Source: Ophiocordyceps camponoti-saundersi (nom. inval.)
Lineage: Eukaryota; Ascomycota; Sordariomycetes; Hypocreales; Ophiocordycipitaceae
DNA: 64,000 bases
NCBI GenBank assembly: GCA_003339415.1
Contig: PDHQ01000070.1
Span: 62,001-126,000, forward strand
Direction: 5' to 3'
The position numbers and the translations under genes are program-made. Shown one piece after another: positions 47,013-58,800 of this stretch. Every line of letters begins with the position of its first letter. Within the stretch, counting starts at the first letter, position 1. The notes under the pieces are model-generated. The model did not search any database, was not told the origin of the DNA, and worked only from the letters and a program-made list of their open reading frames with translations.

Positions 47013-49625
47013 TCACGCACGAGGAGCACCGTCGCCGTACGTTGAAGTTCCGTAGACCGACTGGCCCGAAGAGCCGTGATGAGAAGTGAGGCTCGGGTAC
47101 GTGTCGGGATAGCTGGCCGAAGCCGTGTCCCAGCGAGGGGGCGTGGCCGAGGTCGGGTGATGGCTGATGGGTGTGTGCAGGCCCGACGTGCCGTACGCCC
47201 CCGTCGACCCGGCCCGCGAGTCGTACGTCGTTACCGCCGGCAAGGGCGTCGTGCTGATGCGCATCGGCGGGGGAGGCGGGGGCGGCGCCTGCGGGCTCCC
47301 GTGCCGCATGTTAGGGCTGAGCGTCCGGGACGCGGCCGTCGAATACGTCGGCGCCGTCGTGTACGGCGTCCATGGCGGCTGCGATCCCGACAACGATCGC
47401 GGTGAGGGCATCGACTCGTGCTGGCTCGAGTAGTGGCTCTGACCATCCCCGTGTTGCGACCCCATCGACTGGCCCGGAGGTGTCGGCAGCGGTGCGTACG
47501 GCGCCGTGCTCACCGGCGTCATCATGTTGGCCGGCGGCAGCGTGCTGCTTGGGCTGGCGCTGTACTTGCCGATAATCTTCTTCAGTGCCGACTCCAAGAT
47601 CTTCCACGGAAACACCTTGACGTCCTTCTCGATGTTACGCGGCTTCGGGTTGGGGAAGCCCATGATGACCTTGAAAAACTCTTCGCTGTCGGCCTTGGCC
47701 TTGGATACCGTCATCGGATGGAATCCCTCCAGGTTGCGCCGGATCCGGTTCTTCTCCTCGACGCTGAACCGGTTCGGCGCCGCCACCAGCTGCTCTAGCA
47801 GGTGAATCGTGTCTACCGACGTCACGAAGCATTCCGCCTTCTCGGCCCACCATATGCACGAGATGCATATGCTGTTGGGCGGCCGCTCGTTGACCGGCAC
47901 GGCCCGGAACGAGGCCGTCAACGTCGAACCCGTCTGTGACTTGCGGAACATGACGATGCGTCGCCGGTTGTCCCACTCCTCTTGCGTCCAGTTCTCTGCC
48001 ATCGTGTCCAGCTTTCCCGTGATCTTGAGCACCGCCTTGCTCGAATACAGCGAGATGGGATGGTAAGGACCGTTGCTACCCGTTCCGTTGGCGATCGTGC
48101 TCGTCCGGATCAGCTGCGGCGTTCCCGGTGAGGCCGACGATGGCATCGGCAGCGGCGTCAACCCGGGCCGGCCCGGGCCCAGTCCGCCGTGGTCTAGTAC
48201 GCTGGATCGACCGGTGCTGCCCAGAGTCGCACCGAAGCCGCTCCATCCCGGTGCCGTGCGGCGGTGATACTGCGGATCCGTAAAGCTGGTGCTGCGGTAA
48301 GTCGAAATCATGTCGCCGTTGGCCTGTGAAAACTCGGCGCCATATTGAGGAGGTTGTGAAGGGTATTCGTAACTATTTGTAGCCGCTTCTGTCGGTAGGT
48401 GTCCATCCACCACCGTCTTGGGCGAGCCGCTCGCCTGATCGCCCTGCGGTCCAGGTGCCGATGTGTCATGCTTGGACAGCTTGGCCGTCCGCGTGATGTC
48501 GTCCCCCGACCCTTCGAGGTACTGAAAAGACCCGGCCGCCGTCCTCGACATCTCCTCGCCCGACGGTCCCTCGATGGCCAGTGACAGAGGCACATTGTTG
48601 CTGCTGCAGCCCGTGACCATGGCTTGGGGCGCGTCGGCACCGCATGAGTAGACGAAGCCCGAACTGTCCTGAGCCTCTCGCGCCACGTCATGCACGGGGC
48701 ACTTCTCGGATCCGAAGTAGAGGAAAAAGTACGGCATCGGCGACGACATGGAGAACAGATCGTACTGTGACGAGAACTTGAGGAACACCTTGGTGCCGAA
48801 CATGCCCGACGGTGGATGACAGGACAGCACCGTCGGCCCCGCGGGCATGTACTGGGCCACTGCATTGTTCGACGCGAAAGACTGCTGGTTCAACTGGGCA
48901 AACTTGTCCGTCGTCTGCTGCGAGGAGTATGAGGGTGCCGGATACTGATCGTAGCCCGTGTCCGGATATCGAGTCGAGTCATATCCTGCCCGGCCACATC
49001 AGAATCAGCCGTCTTTGTCGCAAAACGCCACTGGATCACCCCGTCTCGACAGGAGAGCGAAGCACCCTCGGCCTTCGTTCTCTTCGACCCTCGGACCATC
49101 TGCCACAGGCCTGTTGCCCCTCTACACGGCATCCGTCGTCCTCGCCTTGGGCTTGAACATGCAATCACTTACCGTGCATCGAAGGCAGCTGGGCTTTGCT
49201 GTATGCGGCCATTTCCAGTACCGTGGGAGGAGAGTCCCTCCGCGGGTCTCCTCCGCTGGCTGCTCTGGCGGCTTCTTCGTACCTGAGCGTGACCGTGTCG
49301 GGAGATTCGGACCGGGTGTCAACGCCAACGATTATCGGCTTGTCCGTGTGATACTCCGGCTGGGTTCACGCATGTCAGTCGTGACGCCCTAATTCTCTTT
49401 CGCTGCCCGTCACAAGAGAAAAAAACACAAAGAAAACCAAACTCGTGCCCTCCTTCAACAAGAATGACGGGGAGCCAACGCGGCGGCGTAGATGGTAAGA
49501 TGGGAGTTGAGAGGCAGGTTTGATCTTTCTTTCGCCCAACAGATTCACACATTGGAACAAGGTCTGATTCCGGGACTCACCTCGAAAAGCTTGTAAGATG
49601 GAGAGTGGAACTTGACAGCCGACAT
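47013..49625 (-). CDS. medA: Medusa-type developmental regulator (MedA / Ren1 / Acr1 family)
   Basis: Three exons on the minus strand: 49625-49581, 49359-49173 and 48985-47013, with introns of 221 bp (GTGAGT..CCCAG) and 187 bp (GTAAGT..GGCAG), give 734 residues. The start MSAVKFHSPSYKLFE is inferred from frame and splice sites, since the large exon has no ATG near its 5' end. An IPT/immunoglobulin-like stretch (about 126-180, GPTVLSCHPPSGMFGTKVFL) is followed by a Pro/Ser/Gly-rich linker. The most conserved region is about 393-558, with CFVTSVDTIHLLEQLV, NRIRRNLEGF and GFPNPKPRNIEKDVKVFPW. A Pro/Ser/Gln-rich tail follows. Aspergillus MedA, Fusarium Ren1 and Magnaporthe Acr1 control conidiophore form. 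The protein is presumably nuclear. Intergenic DNA upstream is unusually long. Confidence 0.88.
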
Positions 49626-51499
49626 GAAGCTGTCAGGACTGGATGAAGACAACTGGCGGGCGGAGGGGAAAAAGTCACACGGAGTAGGTGAAGAATACCA
49701 AAGATTGTCTTGGGTAGAGTAGGTGGTCGCGGCTGCCGTTAAAACCAGGTCTCGTCGAGGTCTTATTCGGCGAGGGTCAAGCCGTCAGGAAGGGGGTTCC
49801 CTTGCTTGAGAGACGCTTGGCCGTTCGGAGATTTGATATGCTCTTTGGCCAGCCCGAAAGAAAAACCACTCTGTGTTTTTGTTACAACCTGTCAGTGAAC
49901 GCCCCCCGGGTTTTGCTTCTTTTCTCTATCCTACACCCCTCCCCCCCCTCTCCCCCAAGAGAGAAAGAAGGGGGTGGGGAGAAGCGAAGGGGAGGGCAGG
50001 GGAGGGGAAGGGGAGGGGGGGGGGACGTGGGTAAGACAGCTGATGGACCTTACTGGCGCGATGAAAAGATCCTGGTAGTGGCGGAGAACAGTCCCGATCC
50101 TCAGCAGAGACAGTGGCATTCCAAAAGAGTAGGGCAGGATGCCTTGCCCTTCCCGAGCCGACTTTCTCGAATCGGCGAAGCTGATTGACCCGGAGCACGT
50201 ACAGAGATATTCGAAGACTAGGCGAGATACCAGGAATGCTCGCACATTGGCAATGAAGGCTGTCAAGAAGAAATCAGGAATCCTCGGCGCGGGGATTCTG
50301 GCCCCAGGAACGCGGCGCTGGATAAGATGGATAGTATGTATGTACGTGCTGCCGACAGCAATGTAGCCTTTTCGTTGCCACGTCTCAGTCCCTCCAGTCT
50401 CAACCTCCTTGCCGGCCCTGCTGAGGCAGCTCAAGAAGCCGTCGACGGCGCAAAGCGACGAAGAGGGAGAGGCAGAGACAGGAGGTCCACAACGGCCACC
50501 AAAATAAATCAAAATAAAAGAAACGCCTGTACTTGTTTGAGAGTCAGTCGACGGCGGTATCTCGAAGTAGCTGCTGGCCGAGGGCAACTTCTTGCAGGGA
50601 GGGAAATGAAGGTCAGCACGAGCAAAAAGCGGGTATGTGCGTGCGGATAAAGGCGAAGAAGATGGGAAAAACGAAGTATCCGACTGCGGACAAAGGAATA
50701 TCAAGGCCCGGGGGGTAAGGAACGGGCAAGAGAAGACGCAACAGACTGACGAAAGATGGCAGACGGTATCCAAGCCGAGCTTGTTCAGTCTGATTTGAGG
50801 TTGGTGAGATTTTCAGGCAAGCCACCAGTCCCTGTTTTCTCGCCTGAGAAGCGGGGGTGTCAGATAGGAAAGGAGGGACGAGAAACAGGCGGGAGGCATT
50901 TCTTTTGATGGCGTATGCAAGCTGGTCCTGCCCTGCGTCAACCCGAGCCAGGCGGCAGCGGAATGCCTGGAGAAAGTGCGGTGATCTGGTTCACACAGCT
51001 TTCAAGGGGAGGCGAGTACCAAAAGAAAGGCACATAGGGGCTTGATGAAAGACCCCAAAGAGGCAGTATTTCATATCCTCAATGGGAAACAATACACATG
51101 AAGCCTTTCCTCTCCCACTGGGAAGTGAGGACGTCGGTACAATACGGACGGTGACCTGACCCTGCGCGGCAGGCGACAGACGGACGTTTCTTTTTGCTTT
51201 GCACAGCTCCGGGAAAGCCATGGGAGACGAGCCATCTCCACTTGGAGGTCATTGAGACTGGCCCAGCCAAGTATCCCGGTGCCTGGGATTGGTACAGGTC
51301 GCGGACTGCGACCCAGACGCTCGAGTGGCGCCTGGGGTGTATGTGGAAAAGGAGGAGGGGGAGGGGGGTAAAAGGGGTTAGCGGAGAGAGAGCAAGGCAC
51401 CGACTCCGGCCATTAAGATGCGAGATATCGCAGCGTGTCTTGGTGGGATGCTGCAAGGGTGAAAAGGGTGACCAGAGGGGCTGTTGGTGGTTGGCATAG

Positions 51500-51528
51500 G
51501 TGTGTGAGTGTGAGTGTGAGTGTGTGTG
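51500..51528. repeat. GT-rich simple repeat
   Basis: Alternating GTGTGTGA / GTGTGA units over 29 bp. Confidence 0.9.
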
Positions 51529-53971
51529 CCATGGTCGTATGTACCTATCCTCTGGGGAGGAAACAGTGGCGTATCCTGGCTCCCAAGAAGTGGTCGGCGA
51601 CTACGACAGACGGCTCCTCGGTACATGCAGCTCTGAAAGGGCCCCGTCCGGGCTTGCCAGTCAGACATGAGAACCAGTCCCGGGGTCAGAGTGGTGGGGG
51701 CGAGAGGAGCAGCAGGTGACGTCTGCTCCCCCCCCTTCCTCGTCCCAAAAGAGGCATGTAGGTAGGCAGGAGGAGCACTCGTTCGTCTAAGATAAGCACT
51801 CGCTCGCGTTTGAGTCGGCTAGATGGTGTACATCTACAGCAGAGCAGTCAGTGCATGATTGGCCCCGGCGGCCCATGGTGGAGAGGCAGACTTGGCTTGA
51901 AGCCAGGCATTCTGGGGGCGGGGCCCGCCTGGAGAGTGAGGACGAGGCCGTGTCCCTGCGGCTAGCAGATACCTGTCCCAGGTACGCTGAAGAGCGGCCG
52001 GCTGCGGGTCCGAGTTAATTACCCGCTGCTGGCGGGCGCGAGTATCTTTTGCCCTGTCGGGGAGGGCAAGGGGGTAAGTGGAGAGGAGCCAGGGGGGGCT
52101 TTCCGGGGTTCGGGTCCTCAAGGGAGAGGCGTACGGGCGGTCCACCCGTCCCGCGCCGTTCCCCTCCAGGGCCTTGCCTAGATCCACTCTCACCAGGCCT
52201 CGCAACGCAAGGAGAAGGCCGGTTTGATGAGCGAGTCTATCTATACGAGAGATGTGCCATCGTGGAGGAGGGAAGAGGAGGAAGAAGACGAAGAGGAAGA
52301 AGAATAAGAAGCAAAAGGCCAAGAAGGGAAGGGAGGGTGGAAAGCAAAAGGAAGCAAGGCAAAGTAGAAAAGGAGATTTAAAGCTGCAGTCGACCTACCC
52401 TGGTTCGTGGGCAGCCGAGAGAGTGATGGCAGGGCTGCCTCTCGTAACCCGTACTGCCGACAGAGGTCAGCCTCGCTGGAACGAATGGTTTATGCGATTC
52501 GTCCCTACCGAGAACGCGGTCGACGTGGAGACGCAGAATCGAAAGCGAGAGCACAAGAGTAATGATGTAAGTCGGCCTCGTCTATCGCCGAAATTCTAGT
52601 CAGTGTGCGCTCCATATCCTCATCATCATCCTCATCCTCGTTATCCTCATCACCCTCGTTGCTGGAAACCGCTCGCCGCTTGTCACCAATCACAGCATGC
52701 AACGGGTAACATGCATGCACGTAGGGCATAGAGAACTGGGCCGAGCCCTCGGTTCGCAGTTCCGCCTCGGAGCATAGCGTTTGTGGTCCGCTCTTGTCTC
52801 AATGGCCCCGCGAAACCGGGGACATGTCGTCTGGCGTCACCGCAAGCCTCTACGGATACCCCGTAAAGGCTCACGAAAAGGGAAAGCCAGCTCAAGGTGC
52901 CTCCGCACAGTGAGCTGAACGAGAGAACCTTTTTCTTTTTCCTTTTTGCCTTTTTTCCTCTCTGAGAGGGAAGGGGGATTGACAGGTTGCAGCGAGTGTC
53001 ACCCCTGATCCATGTCATGATGTAACTTGTGTGCGTGCCCTCGCTCGTACATGCTCATAATTAAATCCAGCTGGCAGACGCTTGGACCTTGACCGCGGCA
53101 AGCAAGAATGAGAAGGGAGTGAAATGGCTGTTGTGAGAGAACAACGACAAGGACAATGAAAGGGGTAAGGCGATGTCCTGTCAAGCAAAGAGCGTTTAAA
53201 AGAAAAGGCCATACTTACAATTGCAACGGCTACTGCAGTTCGTAACTCAAGTCTCTGACTTTGCGAAGCATGTAGCTTTTAGCGATGGATCTAGCGCAAC
53301 CCATTTCCGCATGAGTCTCACCCCTTTTCTTCTTCTTCTTCGCTCCTTGTTTGTGACCTTTCTGGCCTCGAGGCTGTTGCTTCTTCCTCGACCAGCTTCC
53401 CTTTTTGCCGGCTTTCGTCACCGGGTCTTGGAGCCCTCAGATGCAGGTTTTTCAGCAGCTGTCTATTCCCAATCTTGGAGCCAAAATATGATCTTGTTGA
53501 CTCAAGTCGTCTCGCTTTGACACAGGTGTAAACAAGCGCAAAGGACGCAACTAGTACGGCCGATGTGGCCAGAGGTGCATTGGCGCAGCTAAAGCAGCTC
53601 GTACTAGAGCTAGCAACCGTGTTGGCGGGAGCAGCCGATGTTGTTTGGATGTCCCATGGGTGATTGACGTCAATGAGACTCTTGAGACAGGTGTGGCATT
53701 GTAGATTACTTTCGGATGGGAGAAATAATCATCTTATATCAAACATGGCAGACGCCATTCTCGCTTGCAAATCTGGCCTCGGAGAATCCCAGCCTGTCGA
53801 GCATTCGCTGGTAGCACGGCGAATGGCAAGTGGTAAGTAGGTAGGCAATTGGGTGAGTTGGTAGTGAGGCATCAACTATTGCCGCAAAAGCCTTCGCCGC
53901 GAAGAGCTTGTACCCAAGGATGCTGATCCCCCAATCGTCCCAGGGAAATCAGCGCTCGCTCGCTCTGCATG

Positions 53972-53989
53972 CACACACACACACACACA
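53972..53989. repeat. (CA)9 microsatellite
   Basis: Nine perfect CA units, followed by TACATGGATGTGCATGC. Confidence 0.95.
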
Positions 53990-55080
53990 TACATGGATGT
54001 GCATGCAGACCTGCGAGGGTGTCGGCGACTGCAGCCTCAAGAGACGCCACGGCGCAGCGCTCGCTTCGTCCATCTTGCGCACACAAGAGTCGTCCGGTCA
54101 AGGGCAAGCTGTCGAAGCACAATGCGAGCGCAGAAGCGAGGGAGTGCTGCGTGTGAGAGGGGGGTAAACGGATGAGGTTGATGAAATTCCCGACTCGGCA
54201 TCGGGCCATGCTTAATCATACTCTGGCCCTATTATCACTAACAGCAAGTGAGTATCATTTCCGTGTCACGTTGCCTGGGGCAGTACCCGATGACTGATAC
54301 GGGGATCTGGGAGATGAATCTCGCCTCTTGCTACTCTGGCAGAATGTAAGGGGGTAAATGGAAATGGAAGCTTATCATGCCGCAAGGAGGTGCATTTTTT
54401 TTTATTGGTTCTCACTGGCAATTGCATCTCTTTGCTGACCTTGATCGTCTCGTGGACAAAAGGCTTGGTTTGGTTTAATATCTTGCAGAGATCAGAGTCA
54501 TTGAAGAGGTTGAGAGAGAGCACGTGGCGATGAGGGCCGACGTGGATATCCCCATCACACACTGTGCCCATTTTGCCGCGTAGACCACATCTTCGTAGCG
54601 AGCCTACGCTGCAAATTGCACTGTACCAATTGACCTGACTGGAGCAGCAGAAAAAAAAACCCTCAACCCCCGTCATCATCCATCATCGGCGCAATCCACT
54701 TACAGGCCCGATGCCTGCACTCGTGCGGTCGGGCGGTCACAGTTAAAGCAATGGATGAGCACATTGGCCGACGATCGACAACGGCCCGGGGCTTTGGTGA
54801 TGCTAACCGAGCAAACCAGGGGTCGCCCAGCTCGCGGGCCCGGCTCCGGCAATTGTGCCATCCAGCGCCTATCGAGAGGACATGGTTCTGCGTCTGACCT
54901 CGGCCCGGCAAACTCACGAGGCTGCAATCGATATACATCCGTACCTACGTATGTGCATATACATACATATGTACATGCGTAGTACAGCTTCGCGCGATGC
55001 CCTCAATGGAGATTGCCATGCAGGGATGCAAGGTACGGCAAAAGTCTCGCCTACCTGCAAGGGGCCGTTCCCGAGGGAAA

Positions 55081-55084
<4 letters not shown>

Positions 55085-55129
<45 letters not shown>
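55085..55129. repeat. (GA)n microsatellite, 45 bp
   Basis: Uninterrupted GA repeat of 22.5 units, the longest dinucleotide repeat in the window. Confidence 0.97.
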
Positions 55130-55131
<2 letters not shown>

Positions 55132-55810
55132 CAAAAGGAGAGAGGAGGAGGGATCAATTTCCCTCGCTCATCATTTCGTTGCACAGGCGCCTTTTCGCTC
55201 CCCTTTCGCTACCGATCTGCGCCTTCGCCAAAAATAAGCGGCTTCGAGTTGATTCAGCCGTACCGCATTGCCGGTCCCAGCTGTCCGGATGCCGCTGCTA
55301 CTATGGTGAGACTTTTCTACGTCTCTATTCTTTCATGCTGGGGCCGTTTTGACTCACCCTTATCTCTCTCGAGACGTGCCTTGATCGCGGTTCGGCTCCT
55401 ACCGACCGAGGCTCAAACCATCCAGTAAGGTGTGCCATTGTCCACGGCGCCCGGCAATTTGTTGAACAAATGAGACACCTTCAGACGAGAATGTCGCGAG
55501 CGAGCTCTGCCGCTTGGGACTAATGTGTGTGTGCTCTGAGCTCCAAGCTTCAGAAAGTGTTGCAACACAATCATCTCTGCCCTGTCCTCGGTATGAGACA
55601 CCTTCAGCCCAAGGCCCGGCCGCCACATGCGCCATCCTTTCAACTGCATACTACGTACATAAATATGTATGTACATATGCATACAATCCCAGGCAGGGAG
55701 CTACACAGTGTTCGTGGCTGACGCCATGGCGCCCTTGGTGAAGAGAAAGGTCTGGGTCGATACCCGCGATTATTCGGCCCTCGACCTTGTCGGGCGGTAC
55801 GCGGTCGCCA

Positions 55811-55830
55811 TCCCGTCCCGTCCCGTCCCG
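55811..55830. repeat. (TCCCG)4 repeat
   Basis: Four perfect pentamer units, 33 bp before the first octamer of the TACGGATA cluster. Confidence 0.9.
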
Positions 55831-55860
55831 CGATTAGTCCGCTCCACGACTGTCTTGTGG

Positions 55861-58800
55861 TACGGATAGGGGTCAAGAAGCCTCTCCTTTGTCTCTTTGT
55901 TTTTGTTTTCCTCCCCCCTTCTCCTCCCAATGACCACAAGGCCGGGCCTCCGACGTCACGTCAGTGTGCCTCTCTGAGAAGGTATCGAAACTGACCCTGT
56001 CGACCCCTTTTCCGCCTCCCTTCGGACTTGGATCGCTGGCTCCAGCCCAATCGGGATCTCAGCGCGGTCAGGTATCCTGATGAATCGTGTGGCTGGCTCG
56101 GGGACGGGGGCCTCGAAAGCGTGAGCTTTCTTTTTCTTCCCACCTCTCTTTCGTTCCGATTGACCCTTAGGCTCTCGGCCTCTCGCAAGCGCAGCCGTGG
56201 CGCACAGCCGACCACCCTCGGCAGCTGTTGGGAAGTGCAGCGCAGAAAATGCTGAAGAACCCCTGGCGGCACTCTGCTCTCCTTTCGTGACGTATACTGC
56301 ATGCGCAACGCTTGCCATGCGATTGCGGACAGGTGACGAGGACGAGCGTGTGACGTCTCTCGCCGAGCCTGGTCGCAATTGCGATTGATGTTCGTCACAA
56401 CCGGAACCTTTACCCTGATGGTCAGGTAGGTAGGCAGCCACTCGGGCGTGGGACGTGTCACATCGTCGTCAGCAGGCGAAATCTTAGACAGCCATGGGGT
56501 TGAGTGTCAGATCCCAAGATCCCTGCCCTGGAGAATGAAAAGGGTGTGTTGATATAGGATTGATTTAAGCCGTCGGATATAACTCTTTTCTCTCGCGACT
56601 CCCAACAGCGTCACATCCGTTCATTTTAACCTCACCCCCCCCCCCCTTCTTCTCCCAGGACGAGATATTGCCGGTTACGTCGAGGAGCGAACGGGCTGTG
56701 CGTTGTTATTGTTGGCTGCCTCGGCGTTCATCCGAGCCGGGTGCGCTTCCAATTCGGCGATGTGTTACCTCTTTCTCCAGGGCATGCTTTTTTCCCCCTC
56801 TCATCTATCCGTATTCTCGTCAACAACCTACGGATACACATGTCTTCTTGCCTGCCCAGCTACAACGGGGGCCAACAGAGTGCGATGCAGGCGCCGGCAC
56901 CACGTGGACTGAACCGTTGTGTTTTGTTAAAGTTGTGGCGGTGGTTCAGAGACTCGGGCTTCTACCTGTGCGAGATAGATGGCAAGTCAGGCAAATCAAA
57001 GTCTCACACATTTCGGCCTTCTTTTTCTTCCCTTGACCTTCTTTTTTTTTCTTTCATTTCATCTGACTGCCGAGAGACATGAAACTGAGCGTCGGATTCC
57101 CCCCCCCTATATTCCTGGAGGGAGGGCACCTAATATGCACAACCACAGATCTGGAAAGGGTTATCTGCAGGTCATGAGCTGGCTGAATGCACGAGCGCTC
57201 TCTCTGTCTTGTATCCGTACTTGACATGGATACAAATACGAATGTTTTTTTCTTCTCAGCGCTGGATTTATGTATGGTTGGTCTTTTGATGATTTACGGA
57301 CTTGTATCCTCCGTCAGTAGTAGTTGTAATTCATAGGTATGAAGCTTCGTATACAGGGATACACACACCTATGAGGCGTTCCCAGGTAGCAAGTACGCAT
57401 AGTCTACAGGGGTTAAGTCGGGCAAGGTGAGACGAGAGTGAGAGATAGGGGGAAAGTGGATAGAGTGGTTGTCTACTCGTTGAACATGATAGATCGCCAG
57501 CTTTCTCAACCCTGTCTACGGGAAGGATGAAAGGATAGTTTAACCATTGGAGTTGGGACTCTCTCACTTGGGTCAACGGACATTTACGGATACTTGATAC
57601 CAAGTCTGACTTGCAAGTTGCTTTTTCTCTTTGCCTCGTTTCTTTTTTCAAACCGTATACATACACACACATGCATACACATGTATCCGTACAATGCTTG
57701 TATGTATGTTCTCCGTCCATCTTCTCTCTTGTCGCCGGGGTCTAATGCCGGAACTTGGTCGATCCGCCATGGGGCGGCGAATCCCGTGCGTCTCCAAGGT
57801 AGGTAGTCCGCATGTAAGGTAAGGCATGCACGTAGGCGGCCAGTTCGGGTCGCCGACCTATGGAGTCGTGGCCATGTACGTATGTATGTATAAAACGCAC
57901 TGACCCCAGTAGGAGGCGCACCGGAGAGAGATTGAGAGCAGCGTTGATCAATTTTCAAGATGAGTACTCCGTATGTTGGTGAGAATTGGGAGACCGGGAT
58001 AGGCTCAGCCACATTACGAGTTCATGGACGGGGACTGCGTTGTCTGAATACGACTTTGGCGGCAGAGACGCGCATACAATGGTGAGATTGAGCGTGTATG
58101 GATGGGTCACTGTGATGTACGTCTGTATGTAGGTAGGTATGTATGTATGCACAAGGAGGTATGCATAATAATAAGATCCGTCTTACATGCACGATTATCT
58201 CTCACTGCGGAATAAGGAAGAATCTTACCAACCCGGTGGATGAAACTGTATAGTTGATGGGGCATATTGATTTCTCCCAGTCAGCGTGTCTATGCCCTAA
58301 GACTGATGCCTTATAGTTTACCGACATGTGCCATGTTGAGCAGCATATGTGAGTTCAGAGATGAGTGACTGCGAGAGGTTTTAAAAAGGACAGCTACGTA
58401 ATAGAGAGCTAAGAAGGGGGAAAAACCATGTTGGACAGACTGTATCCGTAGAATGAATGCCATCGCCTGGCTTCGTTCGCAACGTCATATGTAGGGTAGG
58501 GCAGGGCAGGGTAAGCCTAGGGAAGCCGTGAGGAGGCTTATACGAATGAACATACATACGTAAGTTGTATGTAACGCAGGCTGGCATGGATGAGCGAAAA
58601 AGTCTCAACTTAGTATCCGTAGTGTGCCATGAAAGAATCCAGAGCATAGCAAAGCGTCCTATATCGATGATCCGATGGGCTCATCTAGTTATACATGAGC
58701 TGCTAGTTATACACGAGCCTATGTCTACGAGAAAAAAAGCACAACGCATGACGACAGGAGAGACAGACGATGCTATAGACATACATACATACAGTCGATG

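Larger units (their letters stand above)
49626..55860. other. Gene-free region upstream of the Medusa gene, part 1
   Basis: I find no frame with a recognisable domain on either strand, no tRNA, and no repeats shared with the RIP block. Normal CA/TG content shows it has not been RIP-mutated. It is likely the promoter and untranslated leader of the Medusa gene in its first kilobases. Polypurine tracts (49,960-50,025; 52,245-52,375), dinucleotide repeats (listed separately) and one TACGGATA (52851-52858) are present. The longest open frames (for example 49,931-50,773, minus) are Pro/Ser/Arg low complexity. Confidence 0.6.

Noticed and set aside
34657..49625. Secondary-metabolite or other functional gene cluster
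   Set aside because: The six genes belong to unrelated housekeeping and developmental pathways, with no synthase, cytochrome P450 or pathway regulator.
49931..50773. 280-residue frame on the minus strand
   Set aside because: Low-complexity Ser/Pro ends, no recognisable domain. Overlapping frames on both strands are equally open.
53972..58150. CRISPR-like or regularly spaced repeat arrays
   Set aside because: Repeats are microsatellites or an 8-mer at irregular spacing and orientation, in a eukaryotic genome.
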